From: Halorussus amylolyticus
GTDB lineage: Archaea; Halobacteriota; Halobacteria; Halobacteriales; Haladaptataceae
Assembly (NCBI RefSeq): GCF_004143485.2
Contig: NZ_ML974130.1
Location: forward strand, 727,817 to 771,825
Length of the DNA stretch: 44,009 bases
Reading direction: 5' to 3'
The notes under the pieces were generated by a model, which had not been told where the DNA came from, did no database searches, and worked only from the letters and a program-made list of their open reading frames with translations. Below, piece by piece: positions 8,030 through 16,933 of this stretch (its first letter is position 1; each line of letters begins with the position of its first letter). Both the position numbers and the translations under genes were made by a program.

Positions 8030-8200
8030 CACCGACCACCCGCGCGTTCGATTACGCTCTCGGTTCCGGCCGTGCGTTCGGTCATGCGCCCGACTACGGA
8101 TTCGAGCAAAGTCAACCGCACGGTTCGCGACGGAGCGACCGGATTCGAACGACATCAGATTCCCACTACCTAATCTATATATTAATAAACTTTTGGAATG

Positions 8201-8209
8201 ATTTATATT
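8201..8209 (+). promoter_or_regulatory. TATA box for the secreted nuclease gene
   Basis: The box atttatatt lies 23-31 nt before the ATG at 8232, as expected for a leaderless haloarchaeal transcript. It is embedded in an unusually AT-rich stretch (8168-8209), which stands out against the high-GC surroundings and may hold a second regulatory site. Confidence 0.6.
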
Positions 8210-8231
8210 GCGTGCGTGCCGGTATCCTCGC

Positions 8232-10967
8232 ATGCGACGACGCACCTTCCTGTCGGCGCTCGCCGCCGTCGCGGGCAGTTCGGCCGCGGGAGTCCGATTC
8301 ACCGACACGACCAGCGCATCGTCCGGACAGCTACCCGAACTCGCGTTCTATTCGACGTCGAGCATGGTGAACGAGAACGGCGGGGCGCTGACCGACGACT
8401 ACTACGTTCCGGTGTGGGCCGAGGACACCGCCGAGAACAACGACGAGGATGGCGTGGGCGACGCCTACGTCTACGGTGACGACGAGCGAATCCCGCTGGT
8501 CGCGGCCGATTGGAACGTCGTCGGCTTCGGGTCGATGCTCGTGACCGACGCCGACGCGAACTGGCAGACCGGTAACGAGGAGTTCGTCCTGAACGTCTGG
8601 GACGACGCGCTCGGCGGGTCTGGAACCGTTCTCTGGGACGAGAGCCACGGCCAGTACTACGACCTCTCTCGGTTCTCGGCGTTCGAGTCGTACGCCGAGG
8701 ACAACGGCTACACCGTGACCGCGACCGACGCGCTCGCGTCGGACCTCTCGGGCGCGGACGCCGCGGTCATCACCTCGCCAGCGAACACGTTCGCGTCGGA
8801 CGACCTGAGCGCGCTCGGCGACTTCGTGGCGGACGGCGGCTGGCTGTTCCTCCACGACCAGTCGGACTACGGCAACTACGACGAGACCTCGAATCTCAAC
8901 GACATCGCGGGGTACCTCGACCTCGGGTTCCGGTTCAACGACGACCAGGTCACCGACCAGATTCGGAACGCTGGCGAACCGTATCAGCCAGCCACCGAGC
9001 AGTTCGTCGCCGACTTCGACTACTTCGGCGACCGGGAGGGGCTGGGTCTCGACCCCGAGGAGACGTACGCCGTGACCGTCGAGGAGGTTCTCGACGGCGA
9101 CACCGTGAAGGTTACCTTCGACGACGGGACGACCGAGAACGTCCGCATCCTCGGGACCGACACGGCAGAGACCGCCTCGAACAGCCAGTTCGAGCGCGTC
9201 CAGGAGTGGGAGGGCATCCAGGACACCGACTACCTCGAAGCCCGCGCCGACGACGCGACCCAGTTCGGGAAGGACGAACTCACCGTCGGCGGAACGGTGG
9301 ACTTGGTCTTCGACGACAACGAGCCGGTTCGGGACGTTTTCGACCGAATCCTCGGCTACCTCTACTACGACAACACCGGCGACGGCAGTCGGGATACGAA
9401 CTACAACTACCAGCTCGTGAAGGAGGGCCACGCGCGCGTATACGACTCCTCGTTCGCGATGCACTCGGAGTTCCTCGACGCCGAGCGGACCGCGCGGGCG
9501 AACGGAACCCAAATTTGGGCCAAGAGCGACCCCGACGCCTCCGAGGAGATACGCGACGACCCGGTCGAGGAGTTGTTCTTCCCGAAGACCGCGAGCGTCC
9601 GCACGACCGGGGGCGGACTCGGCGATTCGCGGGTCCCCGTCTACGCCGAGTCGTCGGCGACTCAGACCCTCGACGGCGGCCACGACTACGGTGACGGCGA
9701 CCTCCCGCTGGTCGGAATCGACGACGAATCGGGCGTCGCGGTCGTCGGCGCGCCGTTCGTAGACGAGAGCTACGAGCAAGCGGAAGACTACGACGCCGAC
9801 ACGTCGGGCTACGGGAACTATCCGTTCCTGACGAACCTCGTAGACTACCTCGCCGACCCCTCGGGCGACGTGCTCGTGGACGGCGGTCACGGCCAGTTCG
9901 GCGCGCCCTACGGCCTGTCCGCCGAGGACGCCGCGTACTACCTGCGATACCTCGAAGGTCAGGACATCGGCTTGGAGGGCGTCAACGACCTGACTGCCGA
10001 GAATCTCGACCGCGGGCGCGCGCTCGTCGTCACGACGCCCGCGGAAGCGTTCACCGCGGACGAAATCGACGCCGTCAGTTCGTTCGCGGACTCGGGCGGC
10101 GCGGTCGTTCTCCTCGGAAGCGCGAACGCGTCGGCAGACGCGCGGAGTAATCTGAACGACCTCGCGGCCGAACTCGGAACCGACCTCCGACTCAACGCCG
10201 ACCGCGTGACCGACGACACGAGCAACGTCAACGACGACGAGACCGTGCCAGCGACCGCCGCGTTCGACACCTCGTTCCCGCTGTTCGACGCGTACACCTC
10301 CGACACCGGCCCGGACTACTCGGTGTCCATCACCGAGATTCAGGAGGACGGTGAGACGACCACCGACGAGTACGTCGAGATTCGAAACGACGACACCGCT
10401 TCGCTCGATATGACGGGATGGACGCTCGAAGACGAGGCGGGCAACGCCTACGAGTTCCCCGAGGACTTCTCGCTCGATGCAGGCGCGACCGTTCGAGTCC
10501 ACACTGGCGACGGCACCGACTCGGACACCGACCTCTACTGGGGTCGCGGGTCGCCGGTCTGGAACAACGACGGCGATACAGCCACCCTCTACGACGATTC
10601 GGGCACTCTCGCGGCAGAGCGGACCTACCCCACCGAGTCGTCGGACTGCGGCGAGACGATTTGCATCGCGGAGGTCAACGAGGACGGGTCGCCCCAAAAC
10701 GAGGAGTGGGTCGATTTCGAAAACACGAGTTCGAGCGACCAAGACATGACCGGGTGGAGCGTCGAGGACGAGGCGGGCTACACCTACCAGTTCCCGGACG
10801 GCTTCGCGCTCGACGCGGGCGCGACCGTGCGACTCCACACCGGCGAGGGAACCGACTCGGACACCGACCTCTACTGGGGTTCGGGAAGCTACATCTGGAA
10901 CGACGGCGGCGACACGGTGTTCCTCTACGACGACTCGGATGCGCTCCACTCGGAGTACAGTTACTGA
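8232..10967 (+). CDS. Tat-exported multidomain nuclease: GATase-like, SNase, GATase-like, two lamin-tail domains
   Basis: A 911-residue secreted protein. The ATG at 8232 begins MRRRTFLSAL, a twin-arginine signal followed by a hydrophobic stretch. Order: a GATase/DUF4350-like alpha/beta domain (about 35-270); a staphylococcal nuclease domain (about 278-430) with DGDTV (D290), R305, D310, E313 and R372 in the positions of the known calcium and catalytic residues; a second GATase-like domain (about 455-690) similar to the first; and two lamin-tail (LTD) beta domains (about 697-800 and 808-911), with matching motifs DMTGW and LYWG. An intact active site implies extracellular nucleic acid cleavage. 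No membrane anchor or sorting motif is visible. Acidic throughout. It stands alone between gene-poor stretches. The combination is unusual; what the GATase-like domains do is unknown. Confidence 0.85.
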   Translation: MRRRTFLSALAAVAGSSAAGVRFTDTTSASSGQLPELAFYSTSSMVNENGGALTDDYYVPVWAEDTAENNDEDGVGDAYVYGDDERIPLVAADWNVVGFGSMLVTDADANWQTGNEEFVLNVWDDALGGSGTVLWDESHGQYYDLSRFSAFESYAEDNGYTVTATDALASDLSGADAAVITSPANTFASDDLSALGDFVADGGWLFLHDQSDYGNYDETSNLNDIAGYLDLGFRFNDDQVTDQIRNAGEPYQPATEQFVADFDYFGDREGLGLDPEETYAVTVEEVLDGDTVKVTFDDGTTENVRILGTDTAETASNSQFERVQEWEGIQDTDYLEARADDATQFGKDELTVGGTVDLVFDDNEPVRDVFDRILGYLYYDNTGDGSRDTNYNYQLVKEGHARVYDSSFAMHSEFLDAERTARANGTQIWAKSDPDASEEIRDDPVEELFFPKTASVRTTGGGLGDSRVPVYAESSATQTLDGGHDYGDGDLPLVGIDDESGVAVVGAPFVDESYEQAEDYDADTSGYGNYPFLTNLVDYLADPSGDVLVDGGHGQFGAPYGLSAEDAAYYLRYLEGQDIGLEGVNDLTAENLDRGRALVVTTPAEAFTADEIDAVSSFADSGGAVVLLGSANASADARSNLNDLAAELGTDLRLNADRVTDDTSNVNDDETVPATAAFDTSFPLFDAYTSDTGPDYSVSITEIQEDGETTTDEYVEIRNDDTASLDMTGWTLEDEAGNAYEFPEDFSLDAGATVRVHTGDGTDSDTDLYWGRGSPVWNNDGDTATLYDDSGTLAAERTYPTESSDCGETICIAEVNEDGSPQNEEWVDFENTSSSDQDMTGWSVEDEAGYTYQFPDGFALDAGATVRLHTGEGTDSDTDLYWGSGSYIWNDGGDTVFLYDDSDALHSEYSY

Positions 10968-11375
10968 GCGCGGCCGAGGGGCGAATTTCGGCGGCGAAGA
11001 CGAGAACGGCGCTGAGAACGAGAACGATATCGAAAACGAGGACGGCGCGGGTCCTCGCCGGGCACTCGATGTTCGCTTCGACCCACGAGGGGGGAGGACG
11101 GGGGTGGACGAAACGGCGATGGTGGGTGGTGCGTGGCTCGTGGCGTGCGGGCGCAACGAGTCAGATGACAGGGTACCGCGTCCTCCGGGGTTCCGTTGGC
11201 GAAATGGTTTCGCACGCCACGTTTCGACCCAGACACCGCCCGTAGAAAAGGCTCGCTAATTGTTCAATATAGCTCTCGATACCCCTCCGGAATCCGTCCC
11301 GGAGTCCGCGCGCGGACGACCCGAGGGACCGCTCGGAGGCGCAGTTTTTTGACGAGCGCTGCCCACGGTCGGAGT
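10968..11375. other. Gene-free stretch with little visible structure
   Basis: A 408-base interval between the nuclease and the VOC gene. It starts with a short run of imperfect gagaacgag units (about 10998-11043). An AT-rich patch follows at about 11256-11272 and a short inverted repeat (ctccgg/cccggag) at about 11285-11304. The T-run just before 11352 probably serves as the box for the VOC gene. No supported protein or RNA gene is seen. Confidence 0.6.
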
Positions 11376-11726
11376 ATGAGCGCAATCACCTTCTTCGCCA
11401 CGACGGATTTGGAGCGCATCCGCGACTTCTACGTCGAGACGGTCGGCGCGGACGTGTGGCTCGAACAGCCCGACTGCACGATTCTGAAGTACGACAATCA
11501 GCTGTTGGGATTCTGCGAGCGCGAGACGGCCGACACCGAGGGCATCCTGACCTTCGTTTTCCACGACCGCGAGGGCGTGGACGAGATGTACGAAATTTTG
11601 GCCGACCGAGCGCGTGGCGAACCTCACGAAAACGAGACATACGGCATCTACCAGTTCTTCGCCGACGACCCCGAGGGTCGGGCGGTGGAGTTCCAGACGT
11701 TCCTCCACCCGACCGACGAGATTTGA
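11376..11726 (+). CDS. VOC-superfamily (glyoxalase/dioxygenase fold) protein
   Basis: A 116-residue protein with the two-module beta-alpha-beta fold of the vicinal oxygen chelate superfamily, covering the full length. The final strand contains GRAVEFQTF, whose Glu matches the last metal ligand of the family, but the usual first-strand His is replaced (ITFFAT), so metal binding is uncertain. The ATG at 11376 is preceded by a T-run about 30 nt upstream; the long in-frame upstream extension is Arg-rich and not credible. Substrate unknown. Confidence 0.8.
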   Translation: MSAITFFATTDLERIRDFYVETVGADVWLEQPDCTILKYDNQLLGFCERETADTEGILTFVFHDREGVDEMYEILADRARGEPHENETYGIYQFFADDPEGRAVEFQTFLHPTDEI

Positions 11727-11862
11727 TGGTTAGCGTGAGAGACTGTTTGGTTCGACTCTGTTGAAATGCTCGAAAGAGGGCAGAAATCGCCTGCTGAATA
11801 CAGAGGTCTGAAAACTGATTTCTAACCGACACGACTTTGAACACACCACGACCAATACGTGT

Positions 11863-12069
11863 ATGACGTTACGAGAGTTGGTCTCCGCTCACCTCCCGAA
11901 CGCCGTAGTTGCAGCGATCATATTCGCGCTTTATGACATCTATACCGGCGATATTGCTGACCCACTCGCAATAGGTGTCGATTTTATCCTCTACCTCGTC
12001 GCAATCTTCGTCGGATTCGTAGTCATCACCCCGATTTTGGACAGGCTGTTCGACGACGGTACAGCGTGA
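11863..12069 (+). CDS. Small two-segment membrane protein
   Basis: A 68-residue protein with two predicted membrane segments (about residues 12-30 and 37-58) and a short acidic tail. It starts MTLRELVSAH. Its codons use more A and T at third positions than its neighbours, which could mean recent transfer or weak codon selection. Not recognised. It is followed directly by a tandem repeat array. Confidence 0.65.
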   Translation: MTLRELVSAHLPNAVVAAIIFALYDIYTGDIADPLAIGVDFILYLVAIFVGFVVITPILDRLFDDGTA

Positions 12070-12072
12070 GAA

Positions 12073-12236
12073 TAGTTTGGTCGTCCGCGAGAAATCGTTT
12101 GGTCCGTCGCGAGAGACGGTCCGGTTCGGCCACGAGAGACGGTCCGATTCGACCGCGAGAGACGGTCCGATTCGACCGCGAGAAATGGTCCAGTTCGACC
12201 GCGAGAAACGGTCCAGTTCGACCGCGAGAAGCTAGC
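12073..12236. repeat. Array of about seven 23-bp tandem repeats
   Basis: Units of about 23 bp with the core cgaccgcgagagacggtcc follow without spacers, with the best copies between about 12110 and 12236 and more diverged ones at the left. There are no unique spacers, so it is not a CRISPR. The unit contains the self-complementary ends gaccg/cggtc, so each repeat can fold into a small hairpin. The array runs directly into dispersed repeat copy B. Confidence 0.8.
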
Positions 12237-12353
12237 TACTCCCGGTACATATGAGGACCGCGACCGCACCGCCACAGCACAGCACCGCACCGCGCCCCCG
12301 TGCCTCCCCGCGTGCGCTTGCGCCCTCGTGAGGGCGCAAGCGCGGCGCATCCC
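12231..12353 (+). repeat. Dispersed repeat with variable hairpin, copy B
   Basis: The head (GCTAGC, actcccggtac, atatgaggaccgc) matches copies A and C, with an enlarged caccgc-rich middle. After cctccccgcgtgcg comes a perfect palindrome at 12314-12343 (14-bp arms, 2-nt loop), then gcggcgc. The following bases to 12457 hold two diverged copies of a unit containing tgcgaaacg but no gene. Confidence 0.8.
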
Positions 12354-12457
12354 GTGGTTTGGTTGGCTTGCGAAACGGCGCGGTTCGATTGGCCTGCGAA
12401 ACGCCCGGTAATTCGGTTCTCGACGACGGACACCGGGCCAGCGACTCGACGCGGTTA

Positions 12458-13237
12458 TCACAAAATCGCGTCCGGGAGGTCGGCGACCGAGTCCAGCACG
12501 AAGTCCGGGGGTGGAGTCGCCGCCTCCGCGTCGGCGCGCGTCGCCACGCCCGAGCAGACGAGCGCCCGGCCCATGCCAGCGCGCTCGCCCATCGCGAGGT
12601 CGGTGTCGAGGCGGTCGCCGACCACCAGACAGTCCTCGCCCGCGGCGTCGAGGCGGTCGAGCGCGGCGGCCGCGGCCTGTTCGGAGGGCTTGCCGAGGAC
12701 GGCTTCCGGGTCGCGGTCGGCCGCGCCCGCGAGCGCGGCGACGATGGCCCCCGACCCCGGCACGAGACGGTCGCCCGCCGGAATCGTTCGGTCGGGGTCG
12801 GTCGCCACGAACGCCGCACCGTCGAGCGCCCAGAGCGCATCGGCGAGTCGGTCGTAGGTGAACGCCCGGTCGATGGAGGCCACGACCACTTCGGCCGCGT
12901 CGGGGTCGTCGATGAGCGAGCGCCCGCGGGCGACGAGGAGGTCCCGAAGTCCGGTCTCGCCGAGGACGTAGGTCGCGGCACCGGGATGCGAATCGGCGAG
13001 ATATTCGGCCGTGACCACGCCGGAGGTCAGCACCTCGTCGGCGGTGAGTTCGAACCCCATCGCACCGAGATGTTCGACGTACGAGGCGGGTTCGCGGGTC
13101 GGGTTGTTCGAGAACAGAAGCACGTCGAGTCCGGCCTCGCGGAGGCGCTCGACCGCGGCAGGCGCGCCGGGAATCGGGTCCCCGCCCCGGACGAGCGTGC
13201 CGTCCACGTCGAGGACGACGTGTTCGAACTGAGTCAT
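12458..13237 (-). CDS. HAD-superfamily phosphatase, subclass IIA (NagD-like)
   Basis: A 259-residue cytoplasmic phosphatase. HAD motif I is DVDGT (D10, D12), motif II is FSNNPTR, the motif III Lys is in GKPS, and motif IV is GDRLDTD. A C2-type cap between about residues 75 and 180 marks subclass IIA, whose members hydrolyse p-nitrophenyl phosphate, nucleotides or sugar phosphates. The ATG at 13237 is well placed. It is divergent from the PGF-CTERM gene at 13343. The physiological substrate is not predictable. Confidence 0.9.
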   Translation of the reverse strand: MTQFEHVVLDVDGTLVRGGDPIPGAPAAVERLREAGLDVLLFSNNPTREPASYVEHLGAMGFELTADEVLTSGVVTAEYLADSHPGAATYVLGETGLRDLLVARGRSLIDDPDAAEVVVASIDRAFTYDRLADALWALDGAAFVATDPDRTIPAGDRLVPGSGAIVAALAGAADRDPEAVLGKPSEQAAAAALDRLDAAGEDCLVVGDRLDTDLAMGERAGMGRALVCSGVATRADAEAATPPPDFVLDSVADLPDAIL

Positions 13238-13342
13238 CGGTCGGACGTTCGGACCACGGGGTCAAGGCTGTACCCTTTCGCGGTTCTCGCACCGCACTTC
13301 CCGGACCACAAAGTACTTGTCAGCGACACGGAATCTCCGAAC

Positions 13343-14359
13343 ATGAACCGCGAGACGGCGCTCGCCGCCGGAATCGTCCTCGTCGTCGCGGTGTCGCTCG
13401 TCGCGGCCGCCGTGGTCCCCGGCGCGATAGCCGACACCGACACCGACGTTCGGCCGAGCTACCTCTCCATCGAGGAGATGAACATCGCGCCGGGCGCGGT
13501 GTCCGGCGGGAGCGCGAACCTGACCGTGGACACCCGACTCACTAACCGGGGCGGTCCCGCCGAGAACGTGACCGTGTTCGTGCGTGCAGTCAACCTCGAA
13601 TCGGGACTGGAGGAGACGACGACCGAGACCGCGGTGCCCACCATCTCGGGCGACCGCGAGGTGCCCGTCGTCCAGAACCTCTCGGTCGCGCGCGAGGGCG
13701 GCTACCGAATCGAGACCGTCGTCTTCCGCGACGGCGAACGCGTCGCGGAAGGCACCAAAGAAGTCCAGGGCGTCGGCACCCTGACCCCCGAGTACGCCCG
13801 GACGAACGTCGAATTTCACTGGCAGGGCGACGACGGACTCCCGCCGGTCGAGTACTCCATCGCGGACGCCGGGGAGAACCGGACGGCCCTGAACGTCTCG
13901 ACGTTCCTCACGAACGAGGGCGACGGCGACTCTGAGGAGCTTCGACTCGTGTTGACCGCCCGCCAGTCCGACTCGAACATCGTCGCCGACCGAGTCGGAG
14001 TCTCGGTCGGCACCATCGCGCCGGGTCGGACGGTCTCGCCCAACGCGGAACTCACGGTGCCCGACGGCTACAACTACTACCTCGACGCGGTGCTGTGGAA
14101 GGACGGCGTGGTGGTCGGCACCGCGCGAAGCGTCGCCAACCTCGACCCGACCGAGACGCTCGACGCCGACGAGACCGTCGAGGAGGTCGGCATCGAGGTG
14201 AGCGACTTCGAGGACGAGCCGGATTCGAGCGACGACCGAATGACCGAGGAGAGTGCTGACGGTGCCGCTGGCGGTGCGGGCGTCCCCGGCTTCACGGCTC
14301 TCGGCGCGCTCGCCGCGCTCGCGGCGAGCGCGGCGCTACTCGCACGGAGGAACTCATGA
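13343..14359 (+). CDS. PGF-CTERM cell-surface protein (possibly DUF7490)
   Basis: A 338-residue exported protein with an N-terminal hydrophobic signal segment (about residues 7-30). Two repeated beta-rich, Ig/CARDB-like domains follow (about 35-155 and 160-275), both rich in Asn-x-Thr/Ser sequons. A Ser/Asp/Glu linker precedes the C-terminal VPGF motif near 314-317, a hydrophobic helix and a short basic end. This is the archaeosortase A recognition tripartite signal, so the protein is expected to be trimmed and lipid-anchored at the surface. The start at 13343 follows a plausible box about 30 nt upstream; the much longer upstream reading frame is a shadow of the HAD gene. It overlaps the next gene by 4 nt. 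Confidence 0.85.
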   Translation: MNRETALAAGIVLVVAVSLVAAAVVPGAIADTDTDVRPSYLSIEEMNIAPGAVSGGSANLTVDTRLTNRGGPAENVTVFVRAVNLESGLEETTTETAVPTISGDREVPVVQNLSVAREGGYRIETVVFRDGERVAEGTKEVQGVGTLTPEYARTNVEFHWQGDDGLPPVEYSIADAGENRTALNVSTFLTNEGDGDSEELRLVLTARQSDSNIVADRVGVSVGTIAPGRTVSPNAELTVPDGYNYYLDAVLWKDGVVVGTARSVANLDPTETLDADETVEEVGIEVSDFEDEPDSSDDRMTEESADGAAGGAGVPGFTALGALAALAASAALLARRNS

Positions 14360-14763
14360 CCGAACCGAACGACGCGACGACGACCGAGGAATCGAGCGTT
14401 TCGACCGACGCCGAACTGGCCGACTCCGGACCGACCAACGCCGAATCGGCGACCGACTCCGGACCGACCAACGCCGAATCGGCGGCCGACTCCGGACCGA
14501 CCAACGCCGAATCGACACATTCGACCGATTCGGGCGACGACGGTCTCGCTCAGTGGGAGACGCTTTACAAGGGCGCGCTCGCGCTATTCGTCCTGCTCGC
14601 TGTGATAGCGACCGCGCAGTTGTACGCGAGCGTCGGCGCGACTATCAACACCTTCGTCGCCACCGAGTACCGACCGCTGTTTCGAATCGCGTTCAATCTG
14701 GTCGTCTTGCTGACCGCGGGGGTCGGCATCTCGTGGACGGTGCGGAAACTCAGCGGGGAGTAG
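14356..14763 (+). CDS. Membrane protein with 11-residue repeats, coupled to the PGF-CTERM gene
   Basis: A 135-residue protein. Residues about 20-55 contain three copies of an 11-residue unit (DSGPTNAESAT and variants). Two membrane segments follow (about 72-92 and 103-125). Start ATG overlaps the preceding stop as ATGA, so translation is probably coupled. A partner role for the surface protein at 13343 is likely but inferred. Family not recognised. Confidence 0.75.
   Translation: MTEPNDATTTEESSVSTDAELADSGPTNAESATDSGPTNAESAADSGPTNAESTHSTDSGDDGLAQWETLYKGALALFVLLAVIATAQLYASVGATINTFVATEYRPLFRIAFNLVVLLTAGVGISWTVRKLSGE
14422..14520 (+). repeat. Three 33-bp tandem repeats inside a coding region
   Basis: Units start at 14422, 14455 and 14488 and are nearly identical (core gactccggaccgaccaacg). 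They encode the 11-residue repeat of the membrane protein and keep its frame. The low divergence points to recent expansion. Confidence 0.9.
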
Positions 14764-16932
14764 TCACCGCGAATCGAGGTCCCGAATCGCGTCCTTGGCC
14801 TCCCGCATGAACGTCTCCTGTGCGCTCGTTCCACCCACGGTCCCGTCGGGCCGAGACTGCTCGTAACTCCCGTCGGCGTTCAGTTTCCACCGCTTTCGGT
14901 CGTCGGACAGGAGCGTGTCGAGGACGTGGTCGAGTCGCGACTGGAGTCGGGGGTCGTCGATGGAGACGACCGCTTCGACCCGGTTGTCGAGGTTTCGCGT
15001 CATCCAGTCGGCCGACCCGATGTAGTAGCCGGGGTCGTCGTTCTCGAAGCGCCACACCCGCGAGTGTTCGAGGAACCGCCCGACCACGCTCGACACCGAG
15101 ACGGTGTCGCTGACGCCCGGCACGCCGGGGCGGAGCCGACAGATGTCTCGGATGACGAGGTCGATTTCGACCCCGGCCATCGACGCCTCGTAGAGTTCGG
15201 CGACCATCTCGGGGTCTTCGAGTCGATTCATCTTGGCGGTGATGCGGGCGTCCTCGCCCCGGCGGGCGCACTCGGCCTCGTTGCGAACGAGTTCGACGAA
15301 TCGTTCGCGCATGTTGCCCGGTGCGACCAACACGCGTCGGTACTCCTTGTGGAGCGAGTGGCCCGTGAAGTAGTTGAACAGTTTCACGAGGTCCTGACCA
15401 ACGTCGCGGTCGGCGGTCAGCAGGCCGAGGTCCTCGTACTGCTTTGCGGTCTCGGAGTGGTAGTTTCCGGTGGCGACGTGCGAGTAGAGGCGCACGCCGT
15501 CGGGCTCCTCGCGGACCACCAGCGAGGTCTTCGAGTGGGTCTTGTAGCCGATGGTGCCGTACGCGACGTGGATGCCCTCGGATTCGAGCTTCTTCGCCCA
15601 CTCCAGATTGTTCTGCTCGTCGAATCGGGCCTTGAGTTCGACCATCACCGCGACCTGCTTGCCGTTCCGCGCGGCCTCGATGAGCGTCTCGATAATCTGT
15701 GAATCGCTCGCGGTCCGGTAGATGGCCGCCTTGATGGCGAGCACGTCGGGGTCGCGGGCGGCGGCTTCGAGGAACCGCTGGACCGTGCCCCGAAACGAGT
15801 GGTAGGGGTGGTGGGTCAGCACGTCGCCGGACCGAATCGCCGCGAAGATGGAGTCGTCGTCGCTCGCGTCGGCCAGTCGCGGATGCGGTTTCGGCGTCCA
15901 GCTATCGAGCTTGAGGTCGGGGTAGTCGAGGTCGGTCAGCGACCCGAAATCGCGGAAGTCGAGCGGTCCCTCGCGCTCGAAGACCTCGCGTTCTGCCACG
16001 TCGAGTTTGTCGGTCAGCACCGCCCGGACTGCGGGATGGGTGTCGGCGTCGATTTCGAGTCTGACCACGGTCGCGAACCGGCGCTCTTCGAGGACCTCCT
16101 CTATCATCTCGATGAGGTCTTCGGCGACCTCCTCGTCGCGACCCACCTCGGCGTTCCGCGTCACGCGGAACGCCGAGCTGTCCACGATTTCGACGTTCGG
16201 AAAGACGAGGTCGAGGTTGTCGGCGATGATGTCCTCCAACAGGACGTACCTATCCTCGTCGTCGGCGACTCGGACGAGTCTGGACCGATTCTGGGGCACC
16301 TTCACCCGCGAGAAAGTGAGTTCGTCGGCGGCGTCACCGCGAGTCAACACCGCGAGCGACAGGCTCAGATTCGAGATGTGGGGAAACGGGTGGGCGGGGT
16401 CGAAGGTGAGCGGCGTCAGCGTCGGCAGGACCGAACTCTCGAAGTACTCCCGAAGCGACTCGCGTTCGTCCGAATCGAGGTCGTCGTAGTCGAGTATCTC
16501 GATTCCGGCGTCGGCGAGCGCCGGGCGAAGCGTCTCGCGGTAGCACTCGGTCTGGCGCTCGAACATCGGACGCGCGGTTTCGAGGACTTCTTTCCACTGC
16601 TCGCGGGGCGTCCGGCCGTCGGGCGTGCGCTCCTCGACGCCCGCCACAATCTGCTGTTTCAGTCCGCCGACCCGCTTGCGGAAAAACTCGTCCAGATTCG
16701 TGGTGAAGATGGAGAGGAACTTCACGCGCTCCAGCAGGGGATTTCGGTCGTCGAGCGCCTCGTGGAGGACCCGCCGCTGAAATTCGAGTTCGCTGAGTTC
16801 GCGGTTGAGGTAGTAGTCGGTGTCCGACCGGTCGAACGCCTCGGCGGGCCGAGGCGTTCGACCCTGGGAATCGGTGGTCGATTCGGTCGCCTCCTCGGAG
16901 TCGTCGTCGGGAACCGAGCGGTCGCCTGCCAT
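14764..16932 (-). CDS. ppk1: Polyphosphate kinase 1
   Basis: A 722-residue PPK1 that reversibly polymerises phosphate from ATP into polyphosphate. All four domains are recognisable: N domain (from about residue 37, NRELSELEFQ), head domain (about 135-330) and two C-terminal phospholipase-D-like catalytic domains. The autophosphorylated His is H485 in YSHVATGNYH. GSADWMTRNLDNR near the end is the conserved second catalytic region. The first 35 residues are Ser/Asp/Glu-rich and contain a 13-bp-arm DNA palindrome (16833-16860). Its ATG lies one base after the stop of the phosphatase gene at 16934, so both share a transcript. Confidence 0.95.
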   Translation of the reverse strand: MAGDRSVPDDDSEEATESTTDSQGRTPRPAEAFDRSDTDYYLNRELSELEFQRRVLHEALDDRNPLLERVKFLSIFTTNLDEFFRKRVGGLKQQIVAGVEERTPDGRTPREQWKEVLETARPMFERQTECYRETLRPALADAGIEILDYDDLDSDERESLREYFESSVLPTLTPLTFDPAHPFPHISNLSLSLAVLTRGDAADELTFSRVKVPQNRSRLVRVADDEDRYVLLEDIIADNLDLVFPNVEIVDSSAFRVTRNAEVGRDEEVAEDLIEMIEEVLEERRFATVVRLEIDADTHPAVRAVLTDKLDVAEREVFEREGPLDFRDFGSLTDLDYPDLKLDSWTPKPHPRLADASDDDSIFAAIRSGDVLTHHPYHSFRGTVQRFLEAAARDPDVLAIKAAIYRTASDSQIIETLIEAARNGKQVAVMVELKARFDEQNNLEWAKKLESEGIHVAYGTIGYKTHSKTSLVVREEPDGVRLYSHVATGNYHSETAKQYEDLGLLTADRDVGQDLVKLFNYFTGHSLHKEYRRVLVAPGNMRERFVELVRNEAECARRGEDARITAKMNRLEDPEMVAELYEASMAGVEIDLVIRDICRLRPGVPGVSDTVSVSSVVGRFLEHSRVWRFENDDPGYYIGSADWMTRNLDNRVEAVVSIDDPRLQSRLDHVLDTLLSDDRKRWKLNADGSYEQSRPDGTVGGTSAQETFMREAKDAIRDLDSR

Positions 16933-16933
16933 C

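Noticed and set aside
8331..11156. Long antisense reading frame (941 codons) opposite the secreted nuclease
   Set aside because: It mirrors the GC-rich third positions of the real gene, has Arg/Val/Gly-rich composition and no recognisable domain.
12073..12236. CRISPR array
   Set aside because: Units are contiguous with no unique spacers, and no cas genes are in the window.
12359..13342. N-terminal extension of the PGF-CTERM protein
   Set aside because: The upstream part is antisense to the HAD phosphatase; the signal segment after 13343 marks the true start.
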